Shown here: positions 6,709 through 13,679 of the stretch, in pieces
Numbering within the stretch: the first letter of the stretch is position 1
Layout: every line of letters begins with the position of its first letter
Assembly (NCBI GenBank): GCA_016928525.1
Contig: JAFGKO010000146.1
Span: forward strand, 1-13,829
Length of the DNA: 13,829 nucleotides
Source of the DNA: Anaerolineales bacterium
GTDB lineage: Bacteria; Chloroflexota; Anaerolineae; Anaerolineales; Villigracilaceae
Reading direction: 5' to 3'
The notes under the pieces: generated by a model
The model's input: the letters and a program-made list of their open reading frames with translations, nothing else
Database searches by the model: none
What the model was told of the DNA's origin: nothing
Position numbers and translations under genes: made by a program

Positions 6709-6737
6709 ATTTTGCCGCAGATTGGCAATCTGTGCAA
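6709..6737 (-). promoter_or_regulatory. Candidate promoter for the minus-strand operon
   Basis: On the minus strand TTGCAC (6737-6732) is followed after 17 bases by CAAAAT (6714-6709). The -10 box is imperfect. The predicted start would lie about 5 bases before the metallophosphoesterase ATG, where no ribosome site is seen. Confidence 0.4.
6718..6732. promoter_or_regulatory. Perfect 15-bp palindrome, candidate operator
   Basis: CAGATTGGCAATCTG has two exact 7-base arms around a central base. It fills most of the spacer of the leftward promoter, where a dimeric repressor would block polymerase. It contains TTGCCAA on the minus strand, and the same heptamer lies on the plus strand at 6798-6804 over the -35 box of the rightward promoter. 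Confidence 0.5.
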
Positions 6738-6797
6738 GGGAACTTACAAAACAGTAATCGTCATGTAGGATAAACCGGGGTAAACTTATGTGGGGAG

Positions 6798-6826
6798 TTG
6801 CCAAACCCCTAAGTGCCTACTATAAT
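6798..6826 (+). promoter_or_regulatory. Sigma70-like promoter of the kinase operon
   Basis: TTGCCA (6798-6803), exactly 17 bases, then TATAAT (6821-6826). This is a near-consensus housekeeping promoter with a start expected near 6833. It rules out translation from the upstream GTG at 6813, which lies inside the promoter, and implies a leader of about 60-80 bases before the kinase start. Confidence 0.7.
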
Positions 6827-6914
6827 AAATCAATACTCAACCAGTTCGCTGCATAAAATAGCGGCGCTTGTTATAACATTGCAGGAGTTTTCACTGGAAA
6901 CACAACATATATCA

Positions 6915-8774
6915 ATGCCGGAAGACAGAAACGGAAGAGAACCCCCTCGACGGCAACTTGAGTCAGGTGCTACCCTTTTTAAGCGCTACTTGATCCAGGA
7001 AGTCATAGGGGTTGGTGGTATGGGCTCTGTATACCGTGCTCGCGATTTACATTTCCCAAACGTGGTGAAATTGGTCGCGGTCAAAGAGATGGTTAACACC
7101 GCGCCGGATCCGCTTGTGCGAAAAACCATCGTTCAAAATTTCGAGCGGGAAGCGAATATACTGGCAACGCTTAATCATGTGGCTATTCCGCGCATCTATG
7201 ATTATTTCTCAGAGTCAGATCGTTCCTACCTTGTGCTCGAATATATCCACGGTAAAGACCTGGAAGCCGTGATCAGTGATACAAACAGTTTTTTGCCCGA
7301 GGAACAAGTACTGACCTGGGGCATTTTACTTTGCGATGTACTTGCCTTCCTGCACAACCACAAGCCCGATCCGATCATCTTCCGCGATATGAAACCGTCG
7401 AATGTGATGGTCGATCACAACGGCGATATAAAATTGGTGGACTTTGGCATTGCCAAGACCTTCCAATCCGGGCAAAAAGGGACGATGATCGGCACTGAGG
7501 GATATTCACCCCCTGAACAATATCGCGGCGAGGCTACGCCCGTGGCTGATGTGTACGCATTGGGCGCTACGTTGCATCACGCCCTGTCCCGCCGCGACCC
7601 GCGCATGGAGCCGCCTTTCTCGTTCGCAGAACGCCCGTTGCGAAAAATCAATCCTGCGGTTTCTGCCGAAGTGGAAGCTGTTGTTTCAAAGGCACTGGAA
7701 TACAATCCCGAAGACCGCTTCCCCAGCGCAAGCGACATGAAGGATGCTCTACTGGCCGCTGCACATAAAACCGGGATCTTGTCAAAAGTTGCGACAACAT
7801 CTATTAGCAAGGGGAACGGCATCAAACCTTTGTGGACGTTCAAGTGTGAAGATGAAATCCGCAGCACGCCCTTGAACTATAAGAACACGATCTATATCGG
7901 TTGCTACGATAACAACCTGTATGCCATCAACGCAGCCGATGGAAAATTTTTGTGGAAATACCCCACCGAAGGCGGGATTGTTTCCAAACCCAGCGCATAC
8001 GAAGACAACATCTACTTTGGTTCAGAAGATAGCCGTATGTATGTCGTGAGCGCGCGCTCGGGCAAAGTGGTGTGGACGTATTTCACTGATGGTCCGGTAC
8101 GTTCATCCGTGCGCATTGCAGAAGGCCACATTTTTGTAGGTTCTGACGATCAATACCTGCATGCAGTTAACCTGAACACGGGACGGCTGGCCTGGAAGTT
8201 TGAAACTTCAGATCCCGTTCGCTCAACGCCATTTGTTGCCAACGAATTGGTCTATGTGGGCAACGAAATGGGCGATTTCCTGGCAATTGACTTTCGGGGC
8301 AATTTGAAATGGCGCTTCCGCGCAAAACGAGCCATTACCTCATCCCCAGTCATCAGTGGTCAAATGATCGTCTTTAGTTCCCTGGATAGTACGCTTTATG
8401 CCCTTGATCACCGCAATGGTTTCATCATTTGGCGCTTCAGGCTGGGCAAAGGCTCCATTTCCTCCCCCTACGTAAGCGATGACATGGTATTTGTCGGCGC
8501 GGCAGATGGGTTTATCTATGCAGTCGAAGCAAGAACAGCCAAAGAAGTTTGGCGCTTCCGTACGGAACACCAGGTTAGCAGCTCGCCGGTTGTATACAAA
8601 GACTCTCTCTATTGCGGCTCGGTGGATGGATACCTGTATTGCCTGGAATACCGCACCGGGCGTCTGCGCTGGAAGTTTGGAACAGAGGGCCAGATCATCG
8701 GCTCTCCCTTGGTGTATGATGATATTGTCTATGTTGGTTCAACCGACCACCAGGTTTATGCATTACTTGCCTGA
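6915..8774 (+). CDS. Ser/Thr protein kinase with C-terminal 8-repeat PQQ-type beta-propeller
   Basis: From ATG 6915 the protein has 619 residues. The kinase domain covers about 25-283: glycine loop GVGGMGS (32-38), ATP Lys57 in VAVKEM, catalytic loop FRDMKPSN (Asp158, Asn163; the usual His of HRD is Phe), DFG at 176-178, and GTEGYSPPEQY in the activation/P+1 segment. A short linker without a membrane helix leads to eight repeats of about 40 residues. Each has a Trp (307, 347, 387, 427, 466, 506, 546, 586), an SSP-like step, a vYvGs strand and a DgylYAl strand, so an 8-bladed PQQ/BamB-like propeller is likely, probably cytoplasmic and used for ligand or protein sensing (inference). Start choice: GTG 6813 lies in the promoter. 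AGGAG at 6883-6887 stands 6 bases before an in-frame CTG (6894), while ATG 6915 has no close ribosome site, so the true start is open. The PP2C gene follows after 15 bases. Confidence 0.92.
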   Translation: MPEDRNGREPPRRQLESGATLFKRYLIQEVIGVGGMGSVYRARDLHFPNVVKLVAVKEMVNTAPDPLVRKTIVQNFEREANILATLNHVAIPRIYDYFSESDRSYLVLEYIHGKDLEAVISDTNSFLPEEQVLTWGILLCDVLAFLHNHKPDPIIFRDMKPSNVMVDHNGDIKLVDFGIAKTFQSGQKGTMIGTEGYSPPEQYRGEATPVADVYALGATLHHALSRRDPRMEPPFSFAERPLRKINPAVSAEVEAVVSKALEYNPEDRFPSASDMKDALLAAAHKTGILSKVATTSISKGNGIKPLWTFKCEDEIRSTPLNYKNTIYIGCYDNNLYAINAADGKFLWKYPTEGGIVSKPSAYEDNIYFGSEDSRMYVVSARSGKVVWTYFTDGPVRSSVRIAEGHIFVGSDDQYLHAVNLNTGRLAWKFETSDPVRSTPFVANELVYVGNEMGDFLAIDFRGNLKWRFRAKRAITSSPVISGQMIVFSSLDSTLYALDHRNGFIIWRFRLGKGSISSPYVSDDMVFVGAADGFIYAVEARTAKEVWRFRTEHQVSSSPVVYKDSLYCGSVDGYLYCLEYRTGRLRWKFGTEGQIIGSPLVYDDIVYVGSTDHQVYALLA

Positions 8775-8789
8775 GAAGGAGATATTATT

Positions 8790-9689
8790 GTGATGGAATT
8801 TTTCCGCAAACTATTCGGTGGTCGAGCTGCTCCAGTCACAGAATCGGTTACTACAGCCCCCCTTACCGATCAACAAATCCAATCAATTTTATACAGCAAA
8901 AGCGCACAATTTGATTTGCAGCAACTGGTGTCTGCCTCAGGACAATCGGTTGGTAAACAGCGCGAGCTAAACGAAGATAGTCTTTTTGCCCTAACAACAA
9001 CCCTGGCTGGCAATTCAGGCAGTTTACCTTTAGGGTTATATATCATTGCAGATGGAATGGGTGGCCATCAGTATGGCGAGGTGGCCAGCAATGCAGCCAT
9101 CCGCACTGTTGCCGGCCATATCATACGCAAGTTCCAGCCTTACTTGTTCAGTCTCAAACCTACCCCGCCCGAAGAATCCCTGCAAGAAATCATGCAGTCT
9201 GCAATTAAAGAGGCGCAGAAAACTATTCAAGTTGAGGCTCCTAGCAGCGGCACCACGCTGACAGCAGCCCTGGTACTGGGCCAACAAGTAACCATTGCCC
9301 ACGTGGGTGACAGCCGTGCTTATAACGTTTTCTCCGACGGGCGCACAGAGGTGATTACGCGCGACCACTCCCTGGTCAAACGCCTGGAAGAGCTTGGGCA
9401 TATCAGCGCAGATGAAGCCGAAAACTACCCTCATCGCAACGTTCTTTATCGCGCGCTCGGGCAGGGTGAAATCCTCGAACCTGACATCTTCACCGTAGCC
9501 TTCCCCCAGACAGGTTACCTTATGCTCTGTAGTGATGGCTTATGGGGTGTTGTAGCCGAGCAAGATATGCAACGCATGATCAAAGACGCACCCAATTTGC
9601 AGCGTGCCTGTCAAAATCTGGTCGAGGCGGCGAATGCGGCCGGTGGGCCAGACAATATCAGTGTCATTATCGTGCAGTTGATTGGATAA
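8790..9689 (+). CDS. PP2C-family protein phosphatase
   Basis: The 299-residue protein carries the metal-dependent PP2C motifs: LNEDSLF (Glu62, Asp63), IIADGMGGH (Asp88), SGTTLTAAL (153-161), HVGDSRAY (171-178), ITRDHS (189-194), LCSDGLWGV (Asp249) and GGPDNISVII (Asp288). It should remove phosphate from Ser/Thr residues, and the kinase next door is its natural counterpart. About 45 residues precede the catalytic domain, starting with an amphipathic EFFRKLF stretch that may be a docking or membrane-contact element (inference). AAGGAG at 8776-8781 lies 8 bases from GTG 8790 and 11 bases from ATG 8793, so the start may be either. The stop is one base from the ATG of the next gene, so coupling is likely. 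Confidence 0.93.
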   Translation: MMEFFRKLFGGRAAPVTESVTTAPLTDQQIQSILYSKSAQFDLQQLVSASGQSVGKQRELNEDSLFALTTTLAGNSGSLPLGLYIIADGMGGHQYGEVASNAAIRTVAGHIIRKFQPYLFSLKPTPPEESLQEIMQSAIKEAQKTIQVEAPSSGTTLTAALVLGQQVTIAHVGDSRAYNVFSDGRTEVITRDHSLVKRLEELGHISADEAENYPHRNVLYRALGQGEILEPDIFTVAFPQTGYLMLCSDGLWGVVAEQDMQRMIKDAPNLQRACQNLVEAANAAGGPDNISVIIVQLIG

Positions 9690-9690
9690 A

Positions 9691-11151
9691 ATGCCCATAA
9701 ACCCGGATTACTACGTCGCCCTTGGCGTAGCACGCAACGCAACCCAGGAGGAAATCAAGCAGTCTTATTACCAAGCTGCGCAACGTTTGCATCCGGACAA
9801 AAACAAAGCGGCAGGAGAGACTGAAATCTTTCTTGAAATCCAGCAAGCATATGAAACGCTTTCCAATCCCAAACGACGCAAAAAGTACGATGCCACACTG
9901 CCACCAGAAGAAGAGCCATCTTTACCGGTAAGATATAAAATCCATTACAGCCGACCCAACCTGGTTCGCTTGAACGAACCGCAGATGTTGTACGTGCTCT
10001 TGGAAATCACGCCTCAGCAAAAATCAGAGGAAATCCCTGCGCCGCCATTGAATGTCAGTCTGGTGCTCGACCGCTCTACGTCCATGAAAGATGAAAAAAT
10101 GGACATAGTTAAAAATGCGGCCATCAAAGTCATGCGGAATCTGCGCTCTCAAGATATTTTCAGTGTGGTCACCTTCAGTGACCGGGCAGAAGTTTTAATC
10201 CCCGCTTCGTACTCGTTCGACAAAAGCAAACTCGAGGCCCGCATCCGAATGTTACAGCCGGGGGGCGCAACCGAGATTTACCAGGGCATGCAGGCGGCCT
10301 ATGATGAAATCCAGCGTAATGCCAGCCATGAACGTGTCAACCATATCATCCTGCTGACCGATGGCCATACATACGGGGATGAACAGGAGTGCATCAAACT
10401 GGCAGAACGAGCTGCCAAACAAGGGATTGGCATCAGTGCAATGGGTATCGGGAAAGAATGGAACGATGTGTTCCTGGACACCCTGGCCAAACGCACCGGT
10501 GGAAGCAGCCGCTATATTTCCCGCACCGAAGACATCCAACGCTTTCTGGTGGAAAAATTCGACACACTGGCACGCATCCTGGCCGATGATGTTATCTTGG
10601 ACTTCAAGGAGACAACCGGCGTTGAATTGGCCTATGCGTTTCGGACTCAACCTGAAACTGGTCCGCTGCCGATAGAAGGAGCCATCCACCTCGGCCCGGT
10701 CCTGCAAGATTCCACTCTGAACATTCTCTTCGAATTTCGCATTGATCCATCGCTGACAAAAGAGGATATGATTCAGGTGCTGCGAGGCACACTCAAACTC
10801 GCGATCGCCGCCCTACCAACGCCGATTCAGCCTATTCGGATCGAATTTTCACGTGAGGTGAAAGAAGAGGCAGACACCACAATACCACCGTCCGCCATGA
10901 TCATCCAGGCCCTTGGCAAACTAACCCTGTACCGCATGCAAGAAAAAGCTCATATGGAAGTGGACCAAGGTCAGTTTGAACTCGCTGCCCAGCATATGAA
11001 GCAACTTGCGACAAGTTTATTATCACAGGGCGAACGGGGTCTGGCACGCACAGCCTTGATAGAAGCCGAGAATATTGAGAAAATGCAGGCCTTTTCCGAA
11101 GAAGGAAGTAAAGAAATCAAATATGGCACACGGGCTCTTATAATGCCATAG
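9691..11151 (+). CDS. J-domain/von Willebrand factor A fusion protein
   Basis: The 486-residue protein starts with a complete J-domain (about residues 6-68), including the HPD signature at 34-36 that stimulates DnaK ATPase and the helix-IV-like segment NPKRRKKYDA. There is no G/F-rich or zinc-finger region, so it is not DnaJ. Residues about 120-295 form a VWA domain with an intact MIDAS: DRSTS (Asp127, Ser129, Ser131), Thr194 in GGATEIYQG and Asp224 in LLTDGH. A beta-rich region and a helical C-terminus follow, ending in GTRALIMP. Such a fusion could bring Hsp70 to a VWA-bound complex (inference). ATG 9691 comes one base after the phosphatase stop; the TTG at 9682 would overlap that gene. Similar VWA proteins without the J-domain are common beside kinase and PP2C genes. 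Confidence 0.9.
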   Translation: MPINPDYYVALGVARNATQEEIKQSYYQAAQRLHPDKNKAAGETEIFLEIQQAYETLSNPKRRKKYDATLPPEEEPSLPVRYKIHYSRPNLVRLNEPQMLYVLLEITPQQKSEEIPAPPLNVSLVLDRSTSMKDEKMDIVKNAAIKVMRNLRSQDIFSVVTFSDRAEVLIPASYSFDKSKLEARIRMLQPGGATEIYQGMQAAYDEIQRNASHERVNHIILLTDGHTYGDEQECIKLAERAAKQGIGISAMGIGKEWNDVFLDTLAKRTGGSSRYISRTEDIQRFLVEKFDTLARILADDVILDFKETTGVELAYAFRTQPETGPLPIEGAIHLGPVLQDSTLNILFEFRIDPSLTKEDMIQVLRGTLKLAIAALPTPIQPIRIEFSREVKEEADTTIPPSAMIIQALGKLTLYRMQEKAHMEVDQGQFELAAQHMKQLATSLLSQGERGLARTALIEAENIEKMQAFSEEGSKEIKYGTRALIMP

Positions 11152-11171
11152 GAAAAGAAGGAAGAACTGGT

Positions 11172-11669
11172 ATGATCGTATGCCCCAACTGTACACATGA
11201 AAACTTAGACGGGACTGTATTTTGCAGTGATTGCGGCACGCAATTGACTGGTATAGACCCCATAGTCACACAAAACATCTCGGAAGATCAAATAACGCGG
11301 GATCTAATACGAACCAGCGTATTCCCAAAAGATCTCGAGGCGTGGGCCGCCATTCACCTGACCGATAGCGGGCAAATCCTGCCCCTCTCAGATCGCGAAG
11401 AATTCACGCTGGGACGTATCAGTGAGGCCCAACCCATCATGCCGGATATCGATCTGACGCCCTATCAGGCCTACGCCTGTGGTGTTTCACGCTTACATGC
11501 AGTTCTAAGGAAAGAAGAAAGTCAAGTCTATATTATGGACCTGGGTTCATCGAATGGAACATATTTGAACGGTGTACGTTTAAAACCAAACGACAGCCAG
11601 GCCCTTAATCATGGTGATATCCTTTCCCTGGGTAAACTCAAAATCCAAATCCTGCTAAAGAATCCCTAA
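11172..11669 (+). CDS. Zinc-ribbon plus FHA-domain protein
   Basis: The 165-residue protein begins with a CPNC...CSDC zinc ribbon (Cys4, Cys7, Cys18, Cys21). A Ser/Thr-containing linker follows (about 28-60), then an FHA domain with FTLGR (78-82), GVSRLHAVL (104-112) and DLGSSNGTYLNGVRL (123-137). The Arg, Ser, His and Asn residues that hold phosphothreonine are all present, so phosphopeptide binding is expected. It is the reader of the kinase/phosphatase pair in the same operon. The linker threonines (33, 42, 48) could be targets of the kinase, giving an intramolecular switch as in GarA-type proteins, but this is only inference. A purine-rich GAAGGAAG stretch just ahead of ATG 11172 serves as a ribosome site. 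The 20-base gap from the preceding gene suggests co-transcription. Confidence 0.92.
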   Translation: MIVCPNCTHENLDGTVFCSDCGTQLTGIDPIVTQNISEDQITRDLIRTSVFPKDLEAWAAIHLTDSGQILPLSDREEFTLGRISEAQPIMPDIDLTPYQAYACGVSRLHAVLRKEESQVYIMDLGSSNGTYLNGVRLKPNDSQALNHGDILSLGKLKIQILLKNP

Positions 11670-11685
11670 CAGAAAAGGTGCACGA

Positions 11686-11928
11686 ATGCCACATACCGTT
11701 ATCTTACATATCGCAAACGAATCCGCCATCATCGGTGAAGTAGATGAGCTACCCAAGCCAACCGATGTTATCATCACAGTCCACAACCCGCGCCAGAAAG
11801 ATGGAAAAGACCTGCACTACCTGGAGAACAACGTCGTCGAGGTGATCTGGCCCTTATACCGCATTAGCTTCATCGAAATTCTGGCAGGCGAGGAAGAAGA
11901 CCAAATCATCGGATTCGTAAGGGAGTAA
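11686..11928 (+). CDS. Small conserved protein of unknown function
   Basis: This is an 80-residue protein with a good ribosome site, AAAGGTG at 11674-11680, 5 bases before ATG 11686. It is acidic, with no cysteines, signal peptide or membrane helix. The pattern is N-terminal strand VILHIANES, a [19 protein letters not shown] segment, [20 protein letters not shown], then [19 protein letters not shown]. It looks like a single compact alpha/beta or SH3-like domain. I recall very similar small proteins from Anaerolineae but no function. It sits 16 bases after the FHA gene and 2 bases before the response regulator, so it may take part in phosphorylation signalling. No catalytic residues stand out. 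Confidence 0.8.
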   Translation: MPHTVILHIANESAIIGEVDELPKPTDVIITVHNPRQKDGKDLHYLENNVVEVIWPLYRISFIEILAGEEEDQIIGFVRE

Positions 11929-11930
11929 GT

Positions 11931-12653
11931 ATGCCAGACGATTTTGAACGCCGCCGCATCCTGGTGGTCGACGACGAAGAACGCATGGTCCGTTTCATTC
12001 GTATGAACCTGGAACATGATGGCTTCCAGGTCAGTGAGGCATTCAATGGGAAACAGGCTATTCAAAAGATACGCGATGTAACCCCCGATTTGATCCTGCT
12101 GGATGTGATGATGCCCGACCTGGATGGTTTCGAAGTGTTGGAAACCGTCCGCGAGGTGAGCAATGTGCCGGTCATCATGTTGACAGCCAAAGGCGAGGAA
12201 GATGATCGTGTGCGCGGCCTGGAACTGGGCGCGGACGATTATGTTACCAAGCCGTTCAGCCCACGCGAACTGGTCAGCCGCGTAAAGGCGGTGTTACGTC
12301 GCACGGAAAGCGCCAGCGGTTCGATGCACGGACTGATCGAAGTGGACGACCGTCTCAAGATCGACTTTGATCGCCGCGAAATCTGGCTGGAAGGTAAGCT
12401 GGTAAAGCTACGTCCTACAGAATACCGCATGCTCTACCATTTGGTACAGAATGCGGGTTGGGTCGTTACCCACGACCAGTTGCTGACCAAGGTCTGGGGG
12501 TACGAGTATCGCGATGAGCCGCATTACGTCCGCCTGTATATCAACTACCTGCGCCAGAAATTGGAAGCTGATCCGTCCAATCCCAGGTACATCCTGACCG
12601 AGCGCGGCGTAGGTTACCGGTTCGTGGATTTTCGGAGAGAGAACAAGGAATAG
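11931..12653 (+). CDS. OmpR/KdpE-type response regulator
   Basis: The 240-residue protein has an N-terminal receiver domain and a C-terminal winged-helix DNA-binding domain. In the receiver, the acidic pair is Asp14-Asp15, the phosphoacceptor Asp58 lies in [11 protein letters not shown], and Thr85 and Lys107 (TKPFSPREL) complete the active site. The winged helix runs from about 135 to 235, with [17 protein letters not shown], the recognition helix region around [16 protein letters not shown] and the wing RGVGYRF. No histidine kinase gene is near, so its phosphodonor is elsewhere. Alternatively, given the operon, it may be influenced by the Ser/Thr kinase (inference). ATG 11931 is preceded by TAAGGGAG (5 bases away), which also covers the stop of the small gene. 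Confidence 0.94.
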   Translation: MPDDFERRRILVVDDEERMVRFIRMNLEHDGFQVSEAFNGKQAIQKIRDVTPDLILLDVMMPDLDGFEVLETVREVSNVPVIMLTAKGEEDDRVRGLELGADDYVTKPFSPRELVSRVKAVLRRTESASGSMHGLIEVDDRLKIDFDRREIWLEGKLVKLRPTEYRMLYHLVQNAGWVVTHDQLLTKVWGYEYRDEPHYVRLYINYLRQKLEADPSNPRYILTERGVGYRFVDFRRENKE

Positions 12654-12701
12654 CAGTATAAGCAATTAAACGGGAGCAGTTTCAGAATCCCGAATGAAGC
12701 G

Positions 12702-12743
12702 AACAGGGCGCGTCTCGCATAGCATCACGGCACGCCCTGTTTT
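12702..12743 (+). terminator. Stem-loop ending the kinase/response-regulator operon
   Basis: AACAGGGCG (12702-12710) pairs perfectly with CGCCCTGTT (12733-12741), giving a 9-bp stem with a 22-base loop; four T residues cover 12740-12743. It lies 49 bases after the response-regulator stop. The loop is long and the T-run short, so this is a probable rather than a certain intrinsic terminator. Confidence 0.6.
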
Positions 12744-12769
12744 ATACCCCGCGGGCATTATATCCGCCC

Positions 12770-12798
12770 TTGTCAGACATCTTCGTCTGGGCTATACT
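12770..12798 (+). promoter_or_regulatory. Sigma70-like promoter of the NarL/LuxR-type regulator, with internal dyad
   Basis: TTGTCA (12770-12775), 17 bases, TATACT (12793-12798); start expected near 12805, giving a short leader with GGAGG at 12816-12820. Between the boxes, CAGAC (12774-12778) and GTCTG (12785-12789) form a dyad spaced by 6 bases, which may be a binding site for a dimeric regulator, perhaps the gene product itself. Confidence 0.62.
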
Positions 12799-12830
12799 TT
12801 TTATCCGACCATCATGGAGGCATAACCTTA

Positions 12831-13490
12831 ATGGCAAAACAAAGGATCATACTGGTGGATGACCATGAAGTCGTCCGCTTGGGGTTGAAGTCACTGTTGG
12901 AACGACATCCGCAGTTTGAAGTCGTTGGAGAGGCGAATTCGGCGCGCGATGCACTGGAACAGGTGGCAGCCCTGGAGCCAGATGTGGTTGTCATGGATAT
13001 CCGCCTGCCGGGCACATCGGGGATCGAAGCCTGCGAGCAGATCGTCGACCAACATCCGAATACCAAAGTTATCATGCTGACCTCGTACGCCGAGGATGAG
13101 ATGTTGTTCTCGGCCATCCGCGCCGGGGCTTCGGGCTATGTGCTCAAGCAGATCGCCAGCGAGGAACTGGTCAAGGCTATCGAAGCGGTTGGACGCGGCG
13201 AAGCGTTGCTCGACCCGGCTGTAACGCAGCGCGTGTTCCAGGAAGTCCGCCGGGCAGTGAAGGAAGAGGAGGCTTCGGCCTTTGCACACCTGAGCCAGCA
13301 GGAAAAGCACGTGCTTCTGCTGGTGTCGGAAGGCAAGACCAACCGCGAGATCGCGAAGAATTTGTTCCTTGGGGAAGGCACGGTGCGCAACTACGTCAGC
13401 AGCATCCTTTCCAAGCTGGGGGTCAACAACCGCGCGGAGGCTGCCGCCTATGCGGTGGAACATAGTTTGCGCGAATATATTTCAACCTAG
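12831..13490 (+). CDS. NarL/LuxR-family response regulator
   Basis: The 219-residue protein joins a receiver domain to a LuxR-type helix-turn-helix. Receiver residues are Asp10-Asp11, phosphoacceptor Asp56 in VVMDIRLPG, Thr84 in MLTSY and Lys106 in YVLKQI. After a linker rich in acidic residues, the DNA-binding domain (about 152-212) has [20 protein letters not shown], then [20 protein letters not shown] and SKLGV, the classic four-helix LuxR signature. The overall style is close to LiaR/DevR regulators, which pair with NarX/LiaS-like histidine kinases. No such kinase is adjacent, so it is an orphan in this window. GGAGG lies 10 bases before ATG 12831. It is transcribed from its own promoter and ends in a strong terminator. 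Confidence 0.94.
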   Translation: MAKQRIILVDDHEVVRLGLKSLLERHPQFEVVGEANSARDALEQVAALEPDVVVMDIRLPGTSGIEACEQIVDQHPNTKVIMLTSYAEDEMLFSAIRAGASGYVLKQIASEELVKAIEAVGRGEALLDPAVTQRVFQEVRRAVKEEEASAFAHLSQQEKHVLLLVSEGKTNREIAKNLFLGEGTVRNYVSSILSKLGVNNRAEAAAYAVEHSLREYIST

Positions 13491-13499
13491 ACGACAATG

Positions 13500-13523
13500 A
13501 CCTGCGCCCCGCGCAGGTTTTTT
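13500..13523 (+). terminator. Intrinsic terminator of the NarL/LuxR-type gene
   Basis: ACCTGCGC (13500-13507), loop CCC, then GCGCAGGT (13511-13518), followed by an unbroken T-run to 13523. An 8-bp GC-rich stem with six T residues, 10 bases after the stop codon, is a textbook rho-independent terminator. Confidence 0.9.
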
Positions 13524-13666
13524 CTTGTCTACGAAGTGACACAAATTTCACGCAGGGGAGTTCATGCGCTACTTTCCCGACAATTGACCTGTTCCCGGTT
13601 TATATCCCCGCCTGAAAATTATGGTTTTCTGCTAAGAAAAAACGTAATTTCCAGCCGGGGGTATTA

Positions 13667-13672
13667 TATAAT
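13667..13672 (+). promoter_or_regulatory. TATAAT -10 box just ahead of the last gene
   Basis: TATAAT at 13667-13672 is a perfect -10 hexamer, but the -35 position (13644-13649, GTAATT) is weak. The expected transcription start falls at about 13679-13680, that is on the ATG of the next gene, so the mRNA may have no leader. Confidence 0.45.
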
Positions 13673-13679
13673 CAACTCC

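Noticed and set aside
6813..6914. GTG at 6813 as the kinase start, adding 34 residues
   Set aside because: The codon lies between the -35 and -10 boxes of a near-consensus promoter (TTGCCA-N17-TATAAT), so it would not be in the mRNA; the added residues also do not look like part of the kinase domain.
13584..13606. TTGACC and TATATC as a promoter in the last intergenic region
   Set aside because: The spacing between the boxes is only 11 bases, too short for a sigma70-type promoter.
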